A stretch of DNA of 64,000 nucleotides from positions 101,940-165,939 of the forward strand of contig NZ_JAGIPX010000014.1 of NCBI RefSeq assembly GCF_017814945.1, read 5' to 3'. The DNA comes from Paraburkholderia sp. LEh10. GTDB lineage: Bacteria > Pseudomonadota > Gammaproteobacteria > Burkholderiales > Burkholderiaceae. Below, one piece after another: positions 25,531 through 34,531 of this stretch. How positions within the stretch are numbered: position 1 is the stretch's first letter; every line of letters starts with the position of its first letter. The notes beneath the pieces are model-generated. The model had not been told where the DNA came from, ran no database searches, and saw nothing but the letters and a program-made list of their open reading frames with translations. Position numbers and translations under genes: made by a program.

Positions 25531-27333
25531 TCAGCGCGCGCCGCCTGTCAGCCGCTGACGCTCACGCAGCACGCCATGAACCTGGCCGACCACAGCGGCA
25601 CCTTCGCCGACAGCGGCCGCGACGCGCTTGGTCGATCCCGAACGGACATCGCCGATCGCGAACACGCCCGGCACACTTGTCTCGAGCGTCAGATCGACGT
25701 CTTCGTAACCGTCGTGGACAGAGGACCCCGTCCGGATGAAACCTTTGTCGTCCGTTTCGACGTTGCAGCCTTCGAGCCAGTCGGTGTTCGGGTCCGCGCC
25801 GGTGAAAATAAACAGATGCTTCACGTCGAACGACACATCGCCTTGCGGCGATTTGCAATTGACGGCTGTCAGCGAACTTTCATCGCCGCTCAGGGATACG
25901 ACCTCCGTTTCCGTGTGCAGCGTCACGTTCGGCAAACGCGCGATCCGGTCGATCAGGTAGCGCGACATGCTCGACTCCAGCTCACGCCCGCGTATCAGCA
26001 GATGCACATGGTTCGCCTGCGATGCCAGATACACGACGCCTTGCCCCGCCGAATTGCCGCCGCCGATCACGACGACGTCGAGCGCACGGCACAGCTTGGC
26101 TTCCACGGGCGACGTGCCGAAAAAGACGCCGTGCCCCGTCAGCCGGTCGAGTCCTTCGATGGCGGGCTTCCTGTACGCCGCGCCCGATGCGATCACGACG
26201 GTATGCGACGCGATTCGCTTGCCGTCCGCGAGCTCGACTTCGAGGGGCATGCGGTCGCAATGCAACGCGCGCACACGGGTCGGAATCGAGATGTGCACGC
26301 CGAACTTCTGCGCCTGCACGAACGCGCGGCCTGTCAGCGCCTGACCGGAAATGCCCGTCGGAAAACCCAGATAGTTTTCGATGCGCGCGCTTGCGCTCGC
26401 CTGCCCGCCGGGCCCGCGGCTGTCGAACACCGCCACCGACAATCCCTCCGACGCCGCATAGACAGCCGACGCGAGGCCGGCTGGCCCGGCACCCACGATC
26501 ACGACGTCATACACATGAATGGGATCGAACTCGGGCAGCCAGCCGAGATGCGCCGCCAGCTGATTTTCGTCGGGCGCGCGCAACACCGTGCCATCGGGGC
26601 AAATCACAATCGGGAAATCGGCCTTGCAGGCGGAGATACGCTCGAGAAGCGCGACGGTGTCCGGCTCGCTGCCCGCATCGATGATGCTGTACGGGTAAGC
26701 GTTGCGCCGAAGCAGGCTTTGCAGCGAGATCATGTGCGCGTCGCTGGTATCGCCGACCAGCACCGGGCCGCTGCCGCTTTCGATCAACCCGACGCGCCGC
26801 AGGATCAGCGCGCGCATGATCTTTTCGCCAAGCTCCGCTTCGGCGACCAGCAGGCTGCGCAATTGCGGCGAAAGCACGACGAGTCCTTTCGTATCTTCGA
26901 TGGCATGACCGTCGCCGAGACATGGATGGCCGTACAGTTGCGCGATTTCGCCGAGAAAATGGCCCGCATGCTGGTCGGTCACGCGATGCAGCTTGCCCAT
27001 CGCATCACGGCGCGCGACGCGCACGAGGCCGCTCAGAATCACGACGAGGCCGGGACTCGGCTTGCCCATCGTGAACAGCGTCTCGCCTGCTTTCCATGTC
27101 GTCTCGAAGCCGAACGGCCGCATGCGCTCGATTTCCCGCGCGGACAGAGACGGGAACATCTGATGAAGACGGCTGGAAAGCGGGGAAAACGCCGCGTCCG
27201 ATTCGATCGAATCGATTTCGTCGGCGCTATGGTGCGAGACGATGTTCGCCACATCGCCCAGACGATAACGGCCAGCGCCCGCATGCGCGTCTTCCGGCAC
27301 GCCCGATGAGGTCTCGTTTTCGTCGCTGCTCAT
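25531..27333 (-). CDS. Cyclic-nucleotide-binding domain fused to a thioredoxin-reductase-like flavoprotein
   Basis: 600 residues. Residues about 45-165 are a cNMP/CRP-type beta-roll (WKAGETLFTMGKPSPGLVVILSG...HFLGEIAQLYG). After a thioredoxin-like linker comes a flavoprotein: FAD motif VGAGPAGLASAVYAAS near 278 and NADPH motif VIGGGNSAGQGVVYLAS near 419, with the FAD-binding TSVPGVFAIGDVR at the C-terminus. The CxxC redox pair of thioredoxin reductase, expected just before the NADPH domain exit, is missing. So it probably reduces something other than a dithiol, with the cyclic-nucleotide roll as a sensor. No adjacent partner is seen. Confidence 0.85.
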   Translation of the reverse strand: MSSDENETSSGVPEDAHAGAGRYRLGDVANIVSHHSADEIDSIESDAAFSPLSSRLHQMFPSLSAREIERMRPFGFETTWKAGETLFTMGKPSPGLVVILSGLVRVARRDAMGKLHRVTDQHAGHFLGEIAQLYGHPCLGDGHAIEDTKGLVVLSPQLRSLLVAEAELGEKIMRALILRRVGLIESGSGPVLVGDTSDAHMISLQSLLRRNAYPYSIIDAGSEPDTVALLERISACKADFPIVICPDGTVLRAPDENQLAAHLGWLPEFDPIHVYDVVIVGAGPAGLASAVYAASEGLSVAVFDSRGPGGQASASARIENYLGFPTGISGQALTGRAFVQAQKFGVHISIPTRVRALHCDRMPLEVELADGKRIASHTVVIASGAAYRKPAIEGLDRLTGHGVFFGTSPVEAKLCRALDVVVIGGGNSAGQGVVYLASQANHVHLLIRGRELESSMSRYLIDRIARLPNVTLHTETEVVSLSGDESSLTAVNCKSPQGDVSFDVKHLFIFTGADPNTDWLEGCNVETDDKGFIRTGSSVHDGYEDVDLTLETSVPGVFAIGDVRSGSTKRVAAAVGEGAAVVGQVHGVLRERQRLTGGAR

Positions 27334-27528
27334 GTGCGCGCCTTTGTGTCAGAGACTTCAGAAAAGGCCGTTCACCCGAGCGTCGCCTTGCTCCTTTGCT
27401 TTCGGCCGGTCAAAGCAGCCGACGCTTGACGAAAGCCGGCAACCCGCGGGCATCGTCAGATTAGCCACGGATCGGATGAATCGCAAATGAGGTCGCCCAG
27501 TGCTCATCGCCGCGCGTCGCGCTCGCCA

Positions 27529-27580
27529 AAAAACAGAAGCCGCGACACGCGCTCCGTCGTATGACGGTGCGTGTCGCGGC
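27529..27580 (-). terminator. Rho-independent terminator with long stem
   Basis: GCCGCGACACGC (27539-27550) and GCGTGTCGCGGC (27569-27580) pair over 12 bp, and inside them CCGTC/GACGG form a second stem. On the minus strand TTTTTT follows within six bases. It lies 52 bp past the stop of the DUF4148 gene. Confidence 0.8.
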
Positions 27581-27632
27581 CTGTTGCGTTACTGCGTTCG
27601 ATGCTGGCGCCGGCAAGGCCAGCGCCCGCTGC

Positions 27633-27953
27633 TTAGTGATGCTCGAAGAGGGGCACCGAATACGCGCTCGGCGCGAACGACGTACGTTGTCCCGATTGCC
27701 ACGAGCTATCCGCGACACCGCCGACACCGCCCGTTTCGCTGCCATTGGCAGCCGCGACCTTCGCTTCCGCTGCCTGAATGTTGGCCGGGTACTGCGTGTC
27801 GTTGCTATTCGATGGGACGTAACCCGTCTTCTCCAGTTGCACCAGCTCTGCGCGAACCTGTGCACGGGTAACCGGCTGACTGGATTGCGCGAATGACATG
27901 ACGGGAACAGCGAGGACAGCAGCAACTGCGACAGCCTTGATGAGCGATTTCAT
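27633..27953 (-). CDS. DUF4148-family exported protein
   Basis: 106 residues from ATG 27953 with a signal peptide ending at VMSFAQ. The mature part has the DUF4148 pattern: TRAQVRAELVQLEKTGYVPS, then DTQYPANIQAAEAKVAA, then GVGGVADSS. This family is abundant in Burkholderiaceae, usually in several copies per genome, and its role is unknown. A paralogue lies at 51.9 kb. A strong terminator follows. Confidence 0.85.
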   Translation of the reverse strand: MKSLIKAVAVAAVLAVPVMSFAQSSQPVTRAQVRAELVQLEKTGYVPSNSNDTQYPANIQAAEAKVAAANGSETGGVGGVADSSWQSGQRTSFAPSAYSVPLFEHH

Positions 27954-28146
27954 GATCATTACCTCCAGGATTCGTTTTCGGTTGCTTCGAACTGGTTTGT
28001 TCGCAGCGTTGAAAACAGTTTAGGAGGCTCGCCCCCGGGGATAAACACCTGATCGCCCAACTCACAGTTGCACGAAACGAGATAAATCGCACGAATAAGG
28101 TGCACCTTGCGGGAGCAATAGATCGCCGCGGCCTCGCGCGTCATAC

Positions 28147-28619
28147 GATACGAACGGGGTAATCGCGGCCCAGCACGTGTTCCTCAGCCTGATGCCGATG
28201 CTCGCCAGCCGTTACCGGCTGATCGCGCCGGACCTGCGGGGTTTCGGGCAGACCAAGGCGCCGCCGCGCGGCCAGTTCGACTGCATCAGCCGCCGCTTCT
28301 CGCTGTGTGGGGCAAGCATGACCCCGCGTTCATTCCGCCCAGTGCATTCGCGTACCAGCGCGACATACCGCCGGCTGAAGTGCATCTGCTCGATAGGCAC
28401 TTCGCGCTCGAAACACATGGCGCGCAGATTGCCGCCCAGACCGACGAATTCCTGTCGCGCAAGCTGCCTCGTGACGCGCGTGAACTCGCCGCGCCGTTAC
28501 GGGCAGTTACAGACGCAACACGGCGATTGCAACATGAGAACGACTGCGTTCCTAGAATCGCGTCACTCGCCAACGAATGGCATTCATCCGCAGACGCACG
28601 GAAGGGAGCAACCAGTTGA
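28147..28619 (+). pseudogene. Alpha/beta hydrolase with internal deletion
   Basis: One frame reads AAQHVFLSLMPMLASRYRLIAPDLRGFGQTKAPPRGQFD, the strand-4/helix region of an alpha/beta hydrolase. At about 28290 another frame takes over with PLLAVWGKHDPAFIPPSAF and HLLDRHFALETHGAQIAAQTDEFL, which is the C-terminal part with the acid and histidine region. The nucleophile elbow and cap that belong between them are gone, as is the N-terminus. The frame then runs to 28619. A deletion of roughly 500 bp plus loss of the start fits. Confidence 0.7.
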
Positions 28620-28891
28620 AACGCCTGACACTCATTTGCGCAGCGGGCCTCGTCGCCGCGTGTTCGTCTACGGTAGCGCTCGCTCATGTCGATGTCGGCG
28701 TGACGTTCGGCGTTCCCGCGCCCGTGTACATCGAGCAGCCGCCTGTCGTCTATGAAGCGCCGCCGCCCGCAGTCTATGCACCCGCACCCGTCTATTACGG
28801 TTATGGATACGGCTATCGCGACGAGCGCTGGTGGCACGATCATGGCCGCCATCGCGGCTGGCATCGTCATCATCACGACGATGACGATTGA
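28616..28891 (+). CDS. Exported PXPV-type protein with tyrosine/histidine-rich tail
   Basis: 91 residues from TTG 28616, which has GAAGGGAG seven bases upstream and opens directly on a signal peptide (KRLTLICAAGLVAACSSTVALAHV). The mature protein repeats proline-rich pairs (VPAPVYIEQPPVVYEAPPPAVYAPAPVYYG) followed by RWWHDHGRHRGWHRHHHDDDD, a likely metal-binding tail. Proteins of this kind are common in the group and of unknown role. An ATG at 28577 would give an N-terminus without signal features. Confidence 0.7.
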   Translation: MKRLTLICAAGLVAACSSTVALAHVDVGVTFGVPAPVYIEQPPVVYEAPPPAVYAPAPVYYGYGYGYRDERWWHDHGRHRGWHRHHHDDDD

Positions 28892-28950
28892 CCTCCGCTG
28901 ACGGCGACGGGCACTCGCGTTGCAAGTGGTAAGGCGTTTACGTAGACACA

Positions 28951-29922
28951 TCAGTTGCGCAAGAACGCCTGGTCAAGCGCGGTCACGAGGGCATCGGCGA
29001 GACGTGCATCCGATGCCAGATGCCCGGCCTCGACCAGACGGCCACGCACGCCGGGAACGGCGCGCATCAGACGGCGCAGATTGTCGGGCGGACATACGGG
29101 ATCGCGCGAACCATGCACGGCATACACCGCGACACCTGACGCGACGGCCCGCTTTGCCAATGCGAGCAATCGCCGCTCGCCGAGCCAGCAACCGTGCGCA
29201 AGATAGTGTGCCTGGATGCGGTATTTCTCTGTCGTCGTGAAGTCGCGGGCCGGCGCTCGTCTCTCGTTGCGCGTCTTTGCGCGTCGCGACGAAGCGTGCA
29301 TGAGTACCGCGTTTTCATAGGCACGCCACGCGGCGGCCACAGCATCAGCGCGCGTGTGCGAACGCCGCTGCATCGATCGCATGCACGCCGCTGGCAGCGC
29401 CGACGCACTCGCGCATTTCGCCGCCTGCATCAGCCCGCGCCATGCGTGCGGCGCGCGCGAGCGCGACGTCACGAACAACTGGCGCACTTCGCGCTGCGTC
29501 GTTAGAAAAAGCCCGCGCAACACGACGGCGCTGACGCAAGCGGGATGCGTTCCCGCGTAAGCGAGCGCGAGCGCGGCGCCCCACGATCCACCGACGACGC
29601 CCCATCGCGCGATGCCCAACTGTGCGCGTATCGCTTCGAGATCGCCGACCAGGCGGCGCGTGTCGTTATGCCGAACGCTGCCTCGCGGCTTCGACGCGCC
29701 CGCGCCTCGCTGGTCCACCAGCACGACGCGCATGCGCGAAAGATCGAACAGACGCAGCGCTCCCGGCTGGCTGCCGCTTCCGGGGCCGCCGTGCAGTACC
29801 ACCACAGGCTCGCCGCAAGGATCGCCGTGCACGGACCAGGCCATGGTATGTGCATCACGGGTCGTCGTGCGATGCGTCGTGCCGCGCGAATGCACCGACG
29901 ATACGGCGCGGTTCCGGTTCAT
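28951..29922 (-). CDS. Proline iminopeptidase-like alpha/beta hydrolase
   Basis: 323 residues from ATG 29922; upstream starts in frame add only basic residues. It has the family's oxyanion motif HGGPGSGSQPG, DQRGAG, the nucleophile elbow GGSWGAALALAYA, and the acid/His region GSRDPVCPP and EAGH. Proline iminopeptidases remove N-terminal proline from peptides in the cytosol. The middle cap segment is arginine/alanine-rich and less conserved than usual, so a different substrate is possible. Confidence 0.8.
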   Translation of the reverse strand: MNRNRAVSSVHSRGTTHRTTTRDAHTMAWSVHGDPCGEPVVVLHGGPGSGSQPGALRLFDLSRMRVVLVDQRGAGASKPRGSVRHNDTRRLVGDLEAIRAQLGIARWGVVGGSWGAALALAYAGTHPACVSAVVLRGLFLTTQREVRQLFVTSRSRAPHAWRGLMQAAKCASASALPAACMRSMQRRSHTRADAVAAAWRAYENAVLMHASSRRAKTRNERRAPARDFTTTEKYRIQAHYLAHGCWLGERRLLALAKRAVASGVAVYAVHGSRDPVCPPDNLRRLMRAVPGVRGRLVEAGHLASDARLADALVTALDQAFLRN

Positions 29923-30086
29923 GTTCAGGTCATCCGTTCTCGTCCGTTTGTTTTTGTCCGCTTGCCTTGCGGCGGACACAGCACACGTAAGCGTCTATCG
30001 TGCCACGAACGTCAGGTGGTATCTTTGGGTCGTCACCAATTCGCGAACCGTTGTATGAAGCCAGTCCAACCGTCCGGGGCGCCGCG

Positions 30087-30527
30087 ATGCGCGTAGGCAA
30101 GCCCGTCAAGGCGCTGCCGCAGCCGCTCTGCGATTACTGCGGCGCAAAGGCCGTGCTCGCGCGCGCCGGCGACGAAAGCTACCCGTATCGCGACGATCAT
30201 GGTCCCGTCTGGGTCTGCGCGCCATGTCAGGCGTGGATCGGCATTCACGCGCGCAGCACGCGTCACGTTCCGCTCGGCCGCCTCGCGGATGCGGCGCTGC
30301 GCGAAGCGAAGAGCCGCTTGCACGATGCGCTCGAACCGCTCGTCGCCGGCAAGGTGCGGCGCGATGGCGTCAATGCATTCGAGGCGCGCGCGAAAGCGAT
30401 CCGCTGGGTCTCGACCGAACTCGGTTTTGATCCGCTGCCCAATTCGATTCACATGCTGACGCCCGATCAATGCGAGCAGGCGATCCGGTATGTCGAAGCG
30501 TTCATGGCAGCGCGCCGCAGCAACTGA
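30087..30527 (+). CDS. DUF3268-like zinc-finger protein
   Basis: 146 residues from ATG 30087. Two CxxC pairs, CDYCGAK and VCAPCQAW, form a likely zinc ribbon in the first 60 residues. The GIHARSTRHVPLGRLADAALREAKSRLHDALEPL helix and a C-terminal SIHMLTPDQCEQAIRYVEAF helix complete the domain. The family is known from bacteria and phages without an assigned function. The start at 30087 removes a basic upstream extension present in the open frame. Confidence 0.75.
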   Translation: MRVGKPVKALPQPLCDYCGAKAVLARAGDESYPYRDDHGPVWVCAPCQAWIGIHARSTRHVPLGRLADAALREAKSRLHDALEPLVAGKVRRDGVNAFEARAKAIRWVSTELGFDPLPNSIHMLTPDQCEQAIRYVEAFMAARRSN

Positions 30528-30557
30528 GCCGCTGCGCAAGCCGCGCACGAACGGCAT

Positions 30558-31241
30558 TCACTGTCGCGGCCAGACTCCCGAACTGCCCCGGCGATGACTG
30601 TCGACGAGATGCGTATCGACGATGCCCGTCGCTTCCATCAACGCATGCATCGTCGTCGGCCCGACGAACACGAAGCCACGCTTGCGCAATGCCTTGCTCA
30701 GCGCGACCGATTCGGCGGATGTCGTCGGAATCTCGGCGATCGTGCGCGGCGAGGGTGTCATATGCGGCTGGAACGACCAGATCAGTTCGGCCAGCCCGCC
30801 CTCTTCGCGCAAGCTGACGGTCGCGGCGGCATTCGTGATCGTCGCGACAATTTTGGCGCGGTTGCGAATGATCCGTTCATCGGCCATCAGGCGCGCGACG
30901 TCCTCGTCGCCGAACGCCGCGACACGATCGGGTTCGAAGTTGGCAAAAGCCTCACGAAACGCATCGCGCTTGCGCAATACCGTCGCCCACGAAAGCCCCG
31001 ACTGAAACGCCTCCAGACTCAAGCGCTCGAACAGGCCGCGCTCGTCCCGCACGGGCATGCCCCATTCGGTGTCGTAGTAGTGCTTGAGCAGCGGATCGAC
31101 GGCGGCCCATGGCGGACGCGCCAAGCCGTCGGCGCAGACGACGGCGTCGAGCGGTTGCGGCTTCTTTGGGCGCGCGGCTTTCTTTACGGCAGCGCGGATT
31201 TTCTTCGCGGCGGGCTTCGTGGCGGAAGTGGCTTTCTTCAT
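30558..31241 (-). CDS. tag: DNA-3-methyladenine glycosylase I
   Basis: 227 residues (ATG 31241; an ATG at 31262 adds seven). After a lysine/alanine-rich tail the Tag fold is clear: YYDTEWGMPVRDERGLFERLSLEAFQSGLSWATVLRKRDAFREAF, then IIRNRAKIVATITNA and SKALRKRGFVFVGPTTMHALMEATGIVDTHLVDS. It removes 3-methyladenine from alkylated DNA. Compared with E. coli Tag, the zinc-ligand His of YHD is Tyr and a C-terminal Cys is Ser, so the zinc snap is probably lost. The catalytic glutamate before xxxSGLSW is kept. The lysine-rich tail may bind DNA. Confidence 0.88.
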   Translation of the reverse strand: MKKATSATKPAAKKIRAAVKKAARPKKPQPLDAVVCADGLARPPWAAVDPLLKHYYDTEWGMPVRDERGLFERLSLEAFQSGLSWATVLRKRDAFREAFANFEPDRVAAFGDEDVARLMADERIIRNRAKIVATITNAAATVSLREEGGLAELIWSFQPHMTPSPRTIAEIPTTSAESVALSKALRKRGFVFVGPTTMHALMEATGIVDTHLVDSHRRGSSGVWPRQ

Positions 31242-31399
31242 CGTCGATGCCCATGCGGGCAATGGGTTCGGCGCGGGGTGCGCATCAGGCGTGCTGGCAA
31301 TGTGCCGCTATTGTCGTATTGCCCGCCATCCCGTCGCAAGTTCGACGAATGATTCCGCACGCGCATCAACCGATGCGCGCTGTCCCGGCGGTGAGCGTA

Positions 31400-31699
31400 T
31401 CACCAGTCATTTTGCCAGCCGTTGCCGTGCCGCCGGCCCTGGCGATAACCGGGGGGCGGCCCCCAATACACGGCAGGCGGCCCCTGATAGACGGCGGAAG
31501 GCGACACGTAGGTGCCTGGAGTCCCGTTCGTGCCGGGGGCGCTGTAGGCGGGCTGATACGTGACGGATGGCGGGTGAGACGGGACGGGCCCCGGAACCCC
31601 AAGACCGCGATAGACACCGATATTGCCCTGCGCGAAAGCAGGCGCAGATACGGACACGGTCGCGAGAACCGTGAGAAGCAGCGAAATTGCGTACTTCAT
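31400..31699 (-). CDS. Exported proline/glycine-rich hypothetical protein
   Basis: 99 residues with a clear signal peptide (MKYAISLLLTVLATVSVSAPAFA). The mature part is made of proline, glycine, tyrosine and serine (PSHPPSVTYQPAYSAPGTNG, YQGPPAVYWGPPPGYRQGRRHG) and is probably unstructured. It resembles in style the PXPV protein at 28.6 kb. Role unknown. Confidence 0.6.
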   Translation of the reverse strand: MKYAISLLLTVLATVSVSAPAFAQGNIGVYRGLGVPGPVPSHPPSVTYQPAYSAPGTNGTPGTYVSPSAVYQGPPAVYWGPPPGYRQGRRHGNGWQNDW

Positions 31700-31970
31700 G
31701 ATGTGACATCCCTGCCGGTTGGCCGATCGGGCTCAACACGACTGTGAGGCATTGATTGGCAGCATAGCCGCTGGATGCATCAGCGGGTGAAACCGTCCGC
31801 GCGCATCTGTAACGACGAGTAACGCATTCAGTTTAGCGCGCTTCGCGTTTTCTATCCGGGAGGTTCGCCGCGACCGTGCGCAACCTCCGCGCGCCTGCAT
31901 CCGGACGCCGGCACTTTCCGTATATGGGTCACGGCCGCGCAATCACGTGCGACCTCTTCTGGAGACAGGC

Positions 31971-32522
31971 ATGAAACGCAAGATGCTTCTGACGGCCCTG
32001 GCACTCGCAATCGCGACGTCCAACGTGTTTGCCGCTGGCGAAACGATGGTAGGCGGGCAGGCGATGTATCCGACCAAGGATATCGTGGACAACGCGGTCA
32101 ACTCCGAGGACCACACTACCCTCGTCGCTGCCGTCAAGGCAGCGGGTCTTGTCGATACGCTGAAGAGCAAAGGACCGTTCACCGTTCTGGCCCCCACCAA
32201 TGAGGCGTTCGCGGCCTTGCCTGCGGGCACCGTCGAAACGCTCACCAGGCCCGAGAACAAAATGGCCCTTACCCGCATTCTGACCTATCACGTCATCCCT
32301 GGCCGTTACGACTTTCGCAAACTCGACGCGGCCATCAAGGAGAGTGGTGGAAAGACGGAACTCAAGACCGTCAACGGAGAAATGCTGACCTTTTCGGAGA
32401 ATGGCCCACACAATATCGTCGTTGCCGATGCGTCCGGACACACGGCCAACATTTCGACGTACGACGTGATGCAGAGCAACGGCGTCATCATGGTCGTCGA
32501 CAAGGTGCTGATGCCCAAGTGA
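31971..32522 (+). CDS. Fasciclin (FAS1) domain protein
   Basis: 183 residues with a signal peptide (KMLLTALALAIATSNVFAA) and one FAS1 domain: the H1 motif TVLAPTNEAFAALP, the YH motif LTYHVIPGRYD and the H2 motif NGVIMVVDKVLMPK. GGAGA precedes the ATG. FAS1 proteins are secreted adhesion or polymer-binding modules. Single gene, convergent with the LivK-like gene, with 207 bp between them in which nothing is recognised. Confidence 0.9.
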   Translation: MKRKMLLTALALAIATSNVFAAGETMVGGQAMYPTKDIVDNAVNSEDHTTLVAAVKAAGLVDTLKSKGPFTVLAPTNEAFAALPAGTVETLTRPENKMALTRILTYHVIPGRYDFRKLDAAIKESGGKTELKTVNGEMLTFSENGPHNIVVADASGHTANISTYDVMQSNGVIMVVDKVLMPK

Positions 32523-32729
32523 CGGTATGGATTGTCGAGCCGGGCATCGGCTGGCGAAGTGGCTTCGTCATTCGGCCCGGCTTTGCCCACATGACTTCGA
32601 TGCCGCGTTGCTCATTGACATTACTCATGCTGTCGGCCTTTTTCATTTCATTCGATATCCTGAGCATCGGCCGCTCCCGTTTATCCGCCACCACATCCAA
32701 GCCGTTGACGCCAGCCCCGAATCAGGTCG

Positions 32730-33878
32730 TCACTCAGCGCTCATAGTCGTTACAGGCACCCACCTGGCGCCTTTTACCTGGTAGAGCGTCGAGGTTGGAT
32801 GTTTGAGATCACCATACGAATCGAACTCGATTTTCCCTGTGATACCGTCGTATTGCGTCGTTCGAAGTGCAGGCATGAAGACTTCAGGCTTTGCCGAATT
32901 CGCCTGCTTCATTGCATTGATGGCAACCCATGCGCAGTCGTAGGCGAATGGTGCGTAGCTCAACGTATCTGCGCCAAACCGTTTCTTGAACCTTTCTGCG
33001 AACGCCTTGCCCTGAGGCAGCGACTCGACGGGCCGCCCGTACTCCCACGCCATTGCGCCTTCAGCAGCACTGCCCGCAACACTGATGAAGATGCTGTCGG
33101 CGATACCGCCGCTTCCAACGAACTGTGTCCGCATGCCGAGCTGCTTCATTCGCTTCGTCAACAATGCGGCCTGGTTGTCGAGACCGGCGAAGTACAGGAG
33201 GTCTGCGTTTGCCGCCTTGATGTTCGTGAGTTGCGCATTGAATTCGACGGCCTTGTCGTTGGTGAATTCGGAAGCGACGATATGACCACCGGCTGCCACC
33301 ACGGCCTTCTTGAATTCGTCGGCGGCGCCCTGGCCGAATGCCGTGCGGTCGTCCATCACGGCAATACGCTGCGCCTTGGTCACCGTGACCGCATACGTTC
33401 CCGCATTGCCGGAGTTCTGTGCATCGGTGGCGATAATGCGAAACACGTTCTTCAGGCCCTGCCGTGTTATAGCCGGATTGGTCGCTGCGGGGTCCATCAA
33501 CGGAATGCCGGCTTTTGCAAAAATGGGCGACGCGGGCAGCGCGACGCCAGAGTTGTAGTAGCCCACCACCACCACGACTCCGTCATCCACCAGTTTCTGT
33601 GCCACCTGCACGCCGACGCGCGGATCGCCCTGGTCATCGACGGAGTTCAGCTCGAAGCGTACCTCCTGTCCATCGAGCCTGATGTGCTGGGCATTCGCTT
33701 CATCGACGGCGAGGCGAACGCCGTTCTCGATGTCCTTTCCATTGGCTGCGCTCACGCCCGTCAGTGGCGCTGACACGCCGATCCTCACGACCTGCTGTGC
33801 AATGGACTGATTGCCCGCAAGTGAAATCCCAACGACAGCCAGCCCGATGATAAAAGATCTTCGCAAGATATGTAGCAT
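32730..33878 (-). CDS. Branched-chain amino-acid ABC transporter substrate-binding protein (LivK-like)
   Basis: 382 residues with a signal peptide (IIGLAVVGISLAGNQSIAQ). The fold is the type I periplasmic binding protein: VVRIGVSAPLTGVSAANGKDIENGVRLAVDEAN, DDQGDPRVGVQVAQKLV, and VVVVGYYNSGVALPASPIFAKAGIPLMDPAATNP. Such proteins feed LivHMGF permeases, but no permease or ATPase gene is nearby, so it is an orphan that may serve a distant system. Ligand unknown. Confidence 0.88.
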   Translation of the reverse strand: MLHILRRSFIIGLAVVGISLAGNQSIAQQVVRIGVSAPLTGVSAANGKDIENGVRLAVDEANAQHIRLDGQEVRFELNSVDDQGDPRVGVQVAQKLVDDGVVVVVGYYNSGVALPASPIFAKAGIPLMDPAATNPAITRQGLKNVFRIIATDAQNSGNAGTYAVTVTKAQRIAVMDDRTAFGQGAADEFKKAVVAAGGHIVASEFTNDKAVEFNAQLTNIKAANADLLYFAGLDNQAALLTKRMKQLGMRTQFVGSGGIADSIFISVAGSAAEGAMAWEYGRPVESLPQGKAFAERFKKRFGADTLSYAPFAYDCAWVAINAMKQANSAKPEVFMPALRTTQYDGITGKIEFDSYGDLKHPTSTLYQVKGARWVPVTTMSAE

Positions 33879-34531
33879 CGTTTCCCTCCCGTTGCGACCT
33901 CATTGACGCGAGACACGCGGCCTGTCTTGTGATTCAACCGCTCGTCGCGGGAAAGCTGCACGGCGCACCGTCTGGCCGGAAGGAGATCGGTACCGTCGTC
34001 TGGTCACGCATGGCGCCTGTGTAGCGCTTGCATAACAGCGGGTTCGAAAGTGAGTCCGTCAGTCGTCCATATTTGGCGCCGGTTTCCGGCTGATGGCAAC
34101 GGCCCGAAACGAATTTTCGGGACTTACGGTTGCTGGTGATGAACGCCGAGTCAAAGCGAACGTCCGGGCCTGTTCACTCGTTCGCATTGCTCTTCGGCGT
34201 CCCAGTCGCCGTCGAGTACATCTTCAGGTTGCTCAAATGCTGCGAGCCTGGCGGCATATGCTTTGCCGCGTAAGAGATCCTTAGCATCTGGACGAGAACC
34301 TTGGCTGGCGATGCAAATGTGTGTCTCACGGCGAAACAGACACGCAGGCGTGCGCGGGAAAACACCCGGGTGGCGCGCGCACTGCAAGCGAACGGACATT
34401 TGCGTATGCTTGTGCGTATCCACACTGCCCATATATATGACTGCCCGTCGCATGCAGCGTCGAAAAGCCGGTCATCGGCCCGAGGCGGCGAGCGCCGAAA
34501 CAACGCGCGTCTATCAAGGAGAGGTTTACAC
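33879..34531. other. 653 bp without a supportable gene
   Basis: Contains the inverted repeat CCCGAAA/TTTCGGG (34103-34121, 5-bp centre) and the ribosome site of msrB. Open frames here are short and have no protein-like composition. Part of it must hold the promoters of the divergent LivK-like and msrB genes. Confidence 0.4.

Noticed and set aside
25468..27309. Long open frame on the plus strand opposite the cNMP-domain flavoprotein
   Set aside because: Arginine/histidine-rich shadow of a high-GC gene; no domain, no ribosome site, and the minus-strand gene is well supported.
34301..34531. N-terminal extension of MsrB
   Set aside because: Not protein-like, and the ATG at 34532 has a strong ribosome site.
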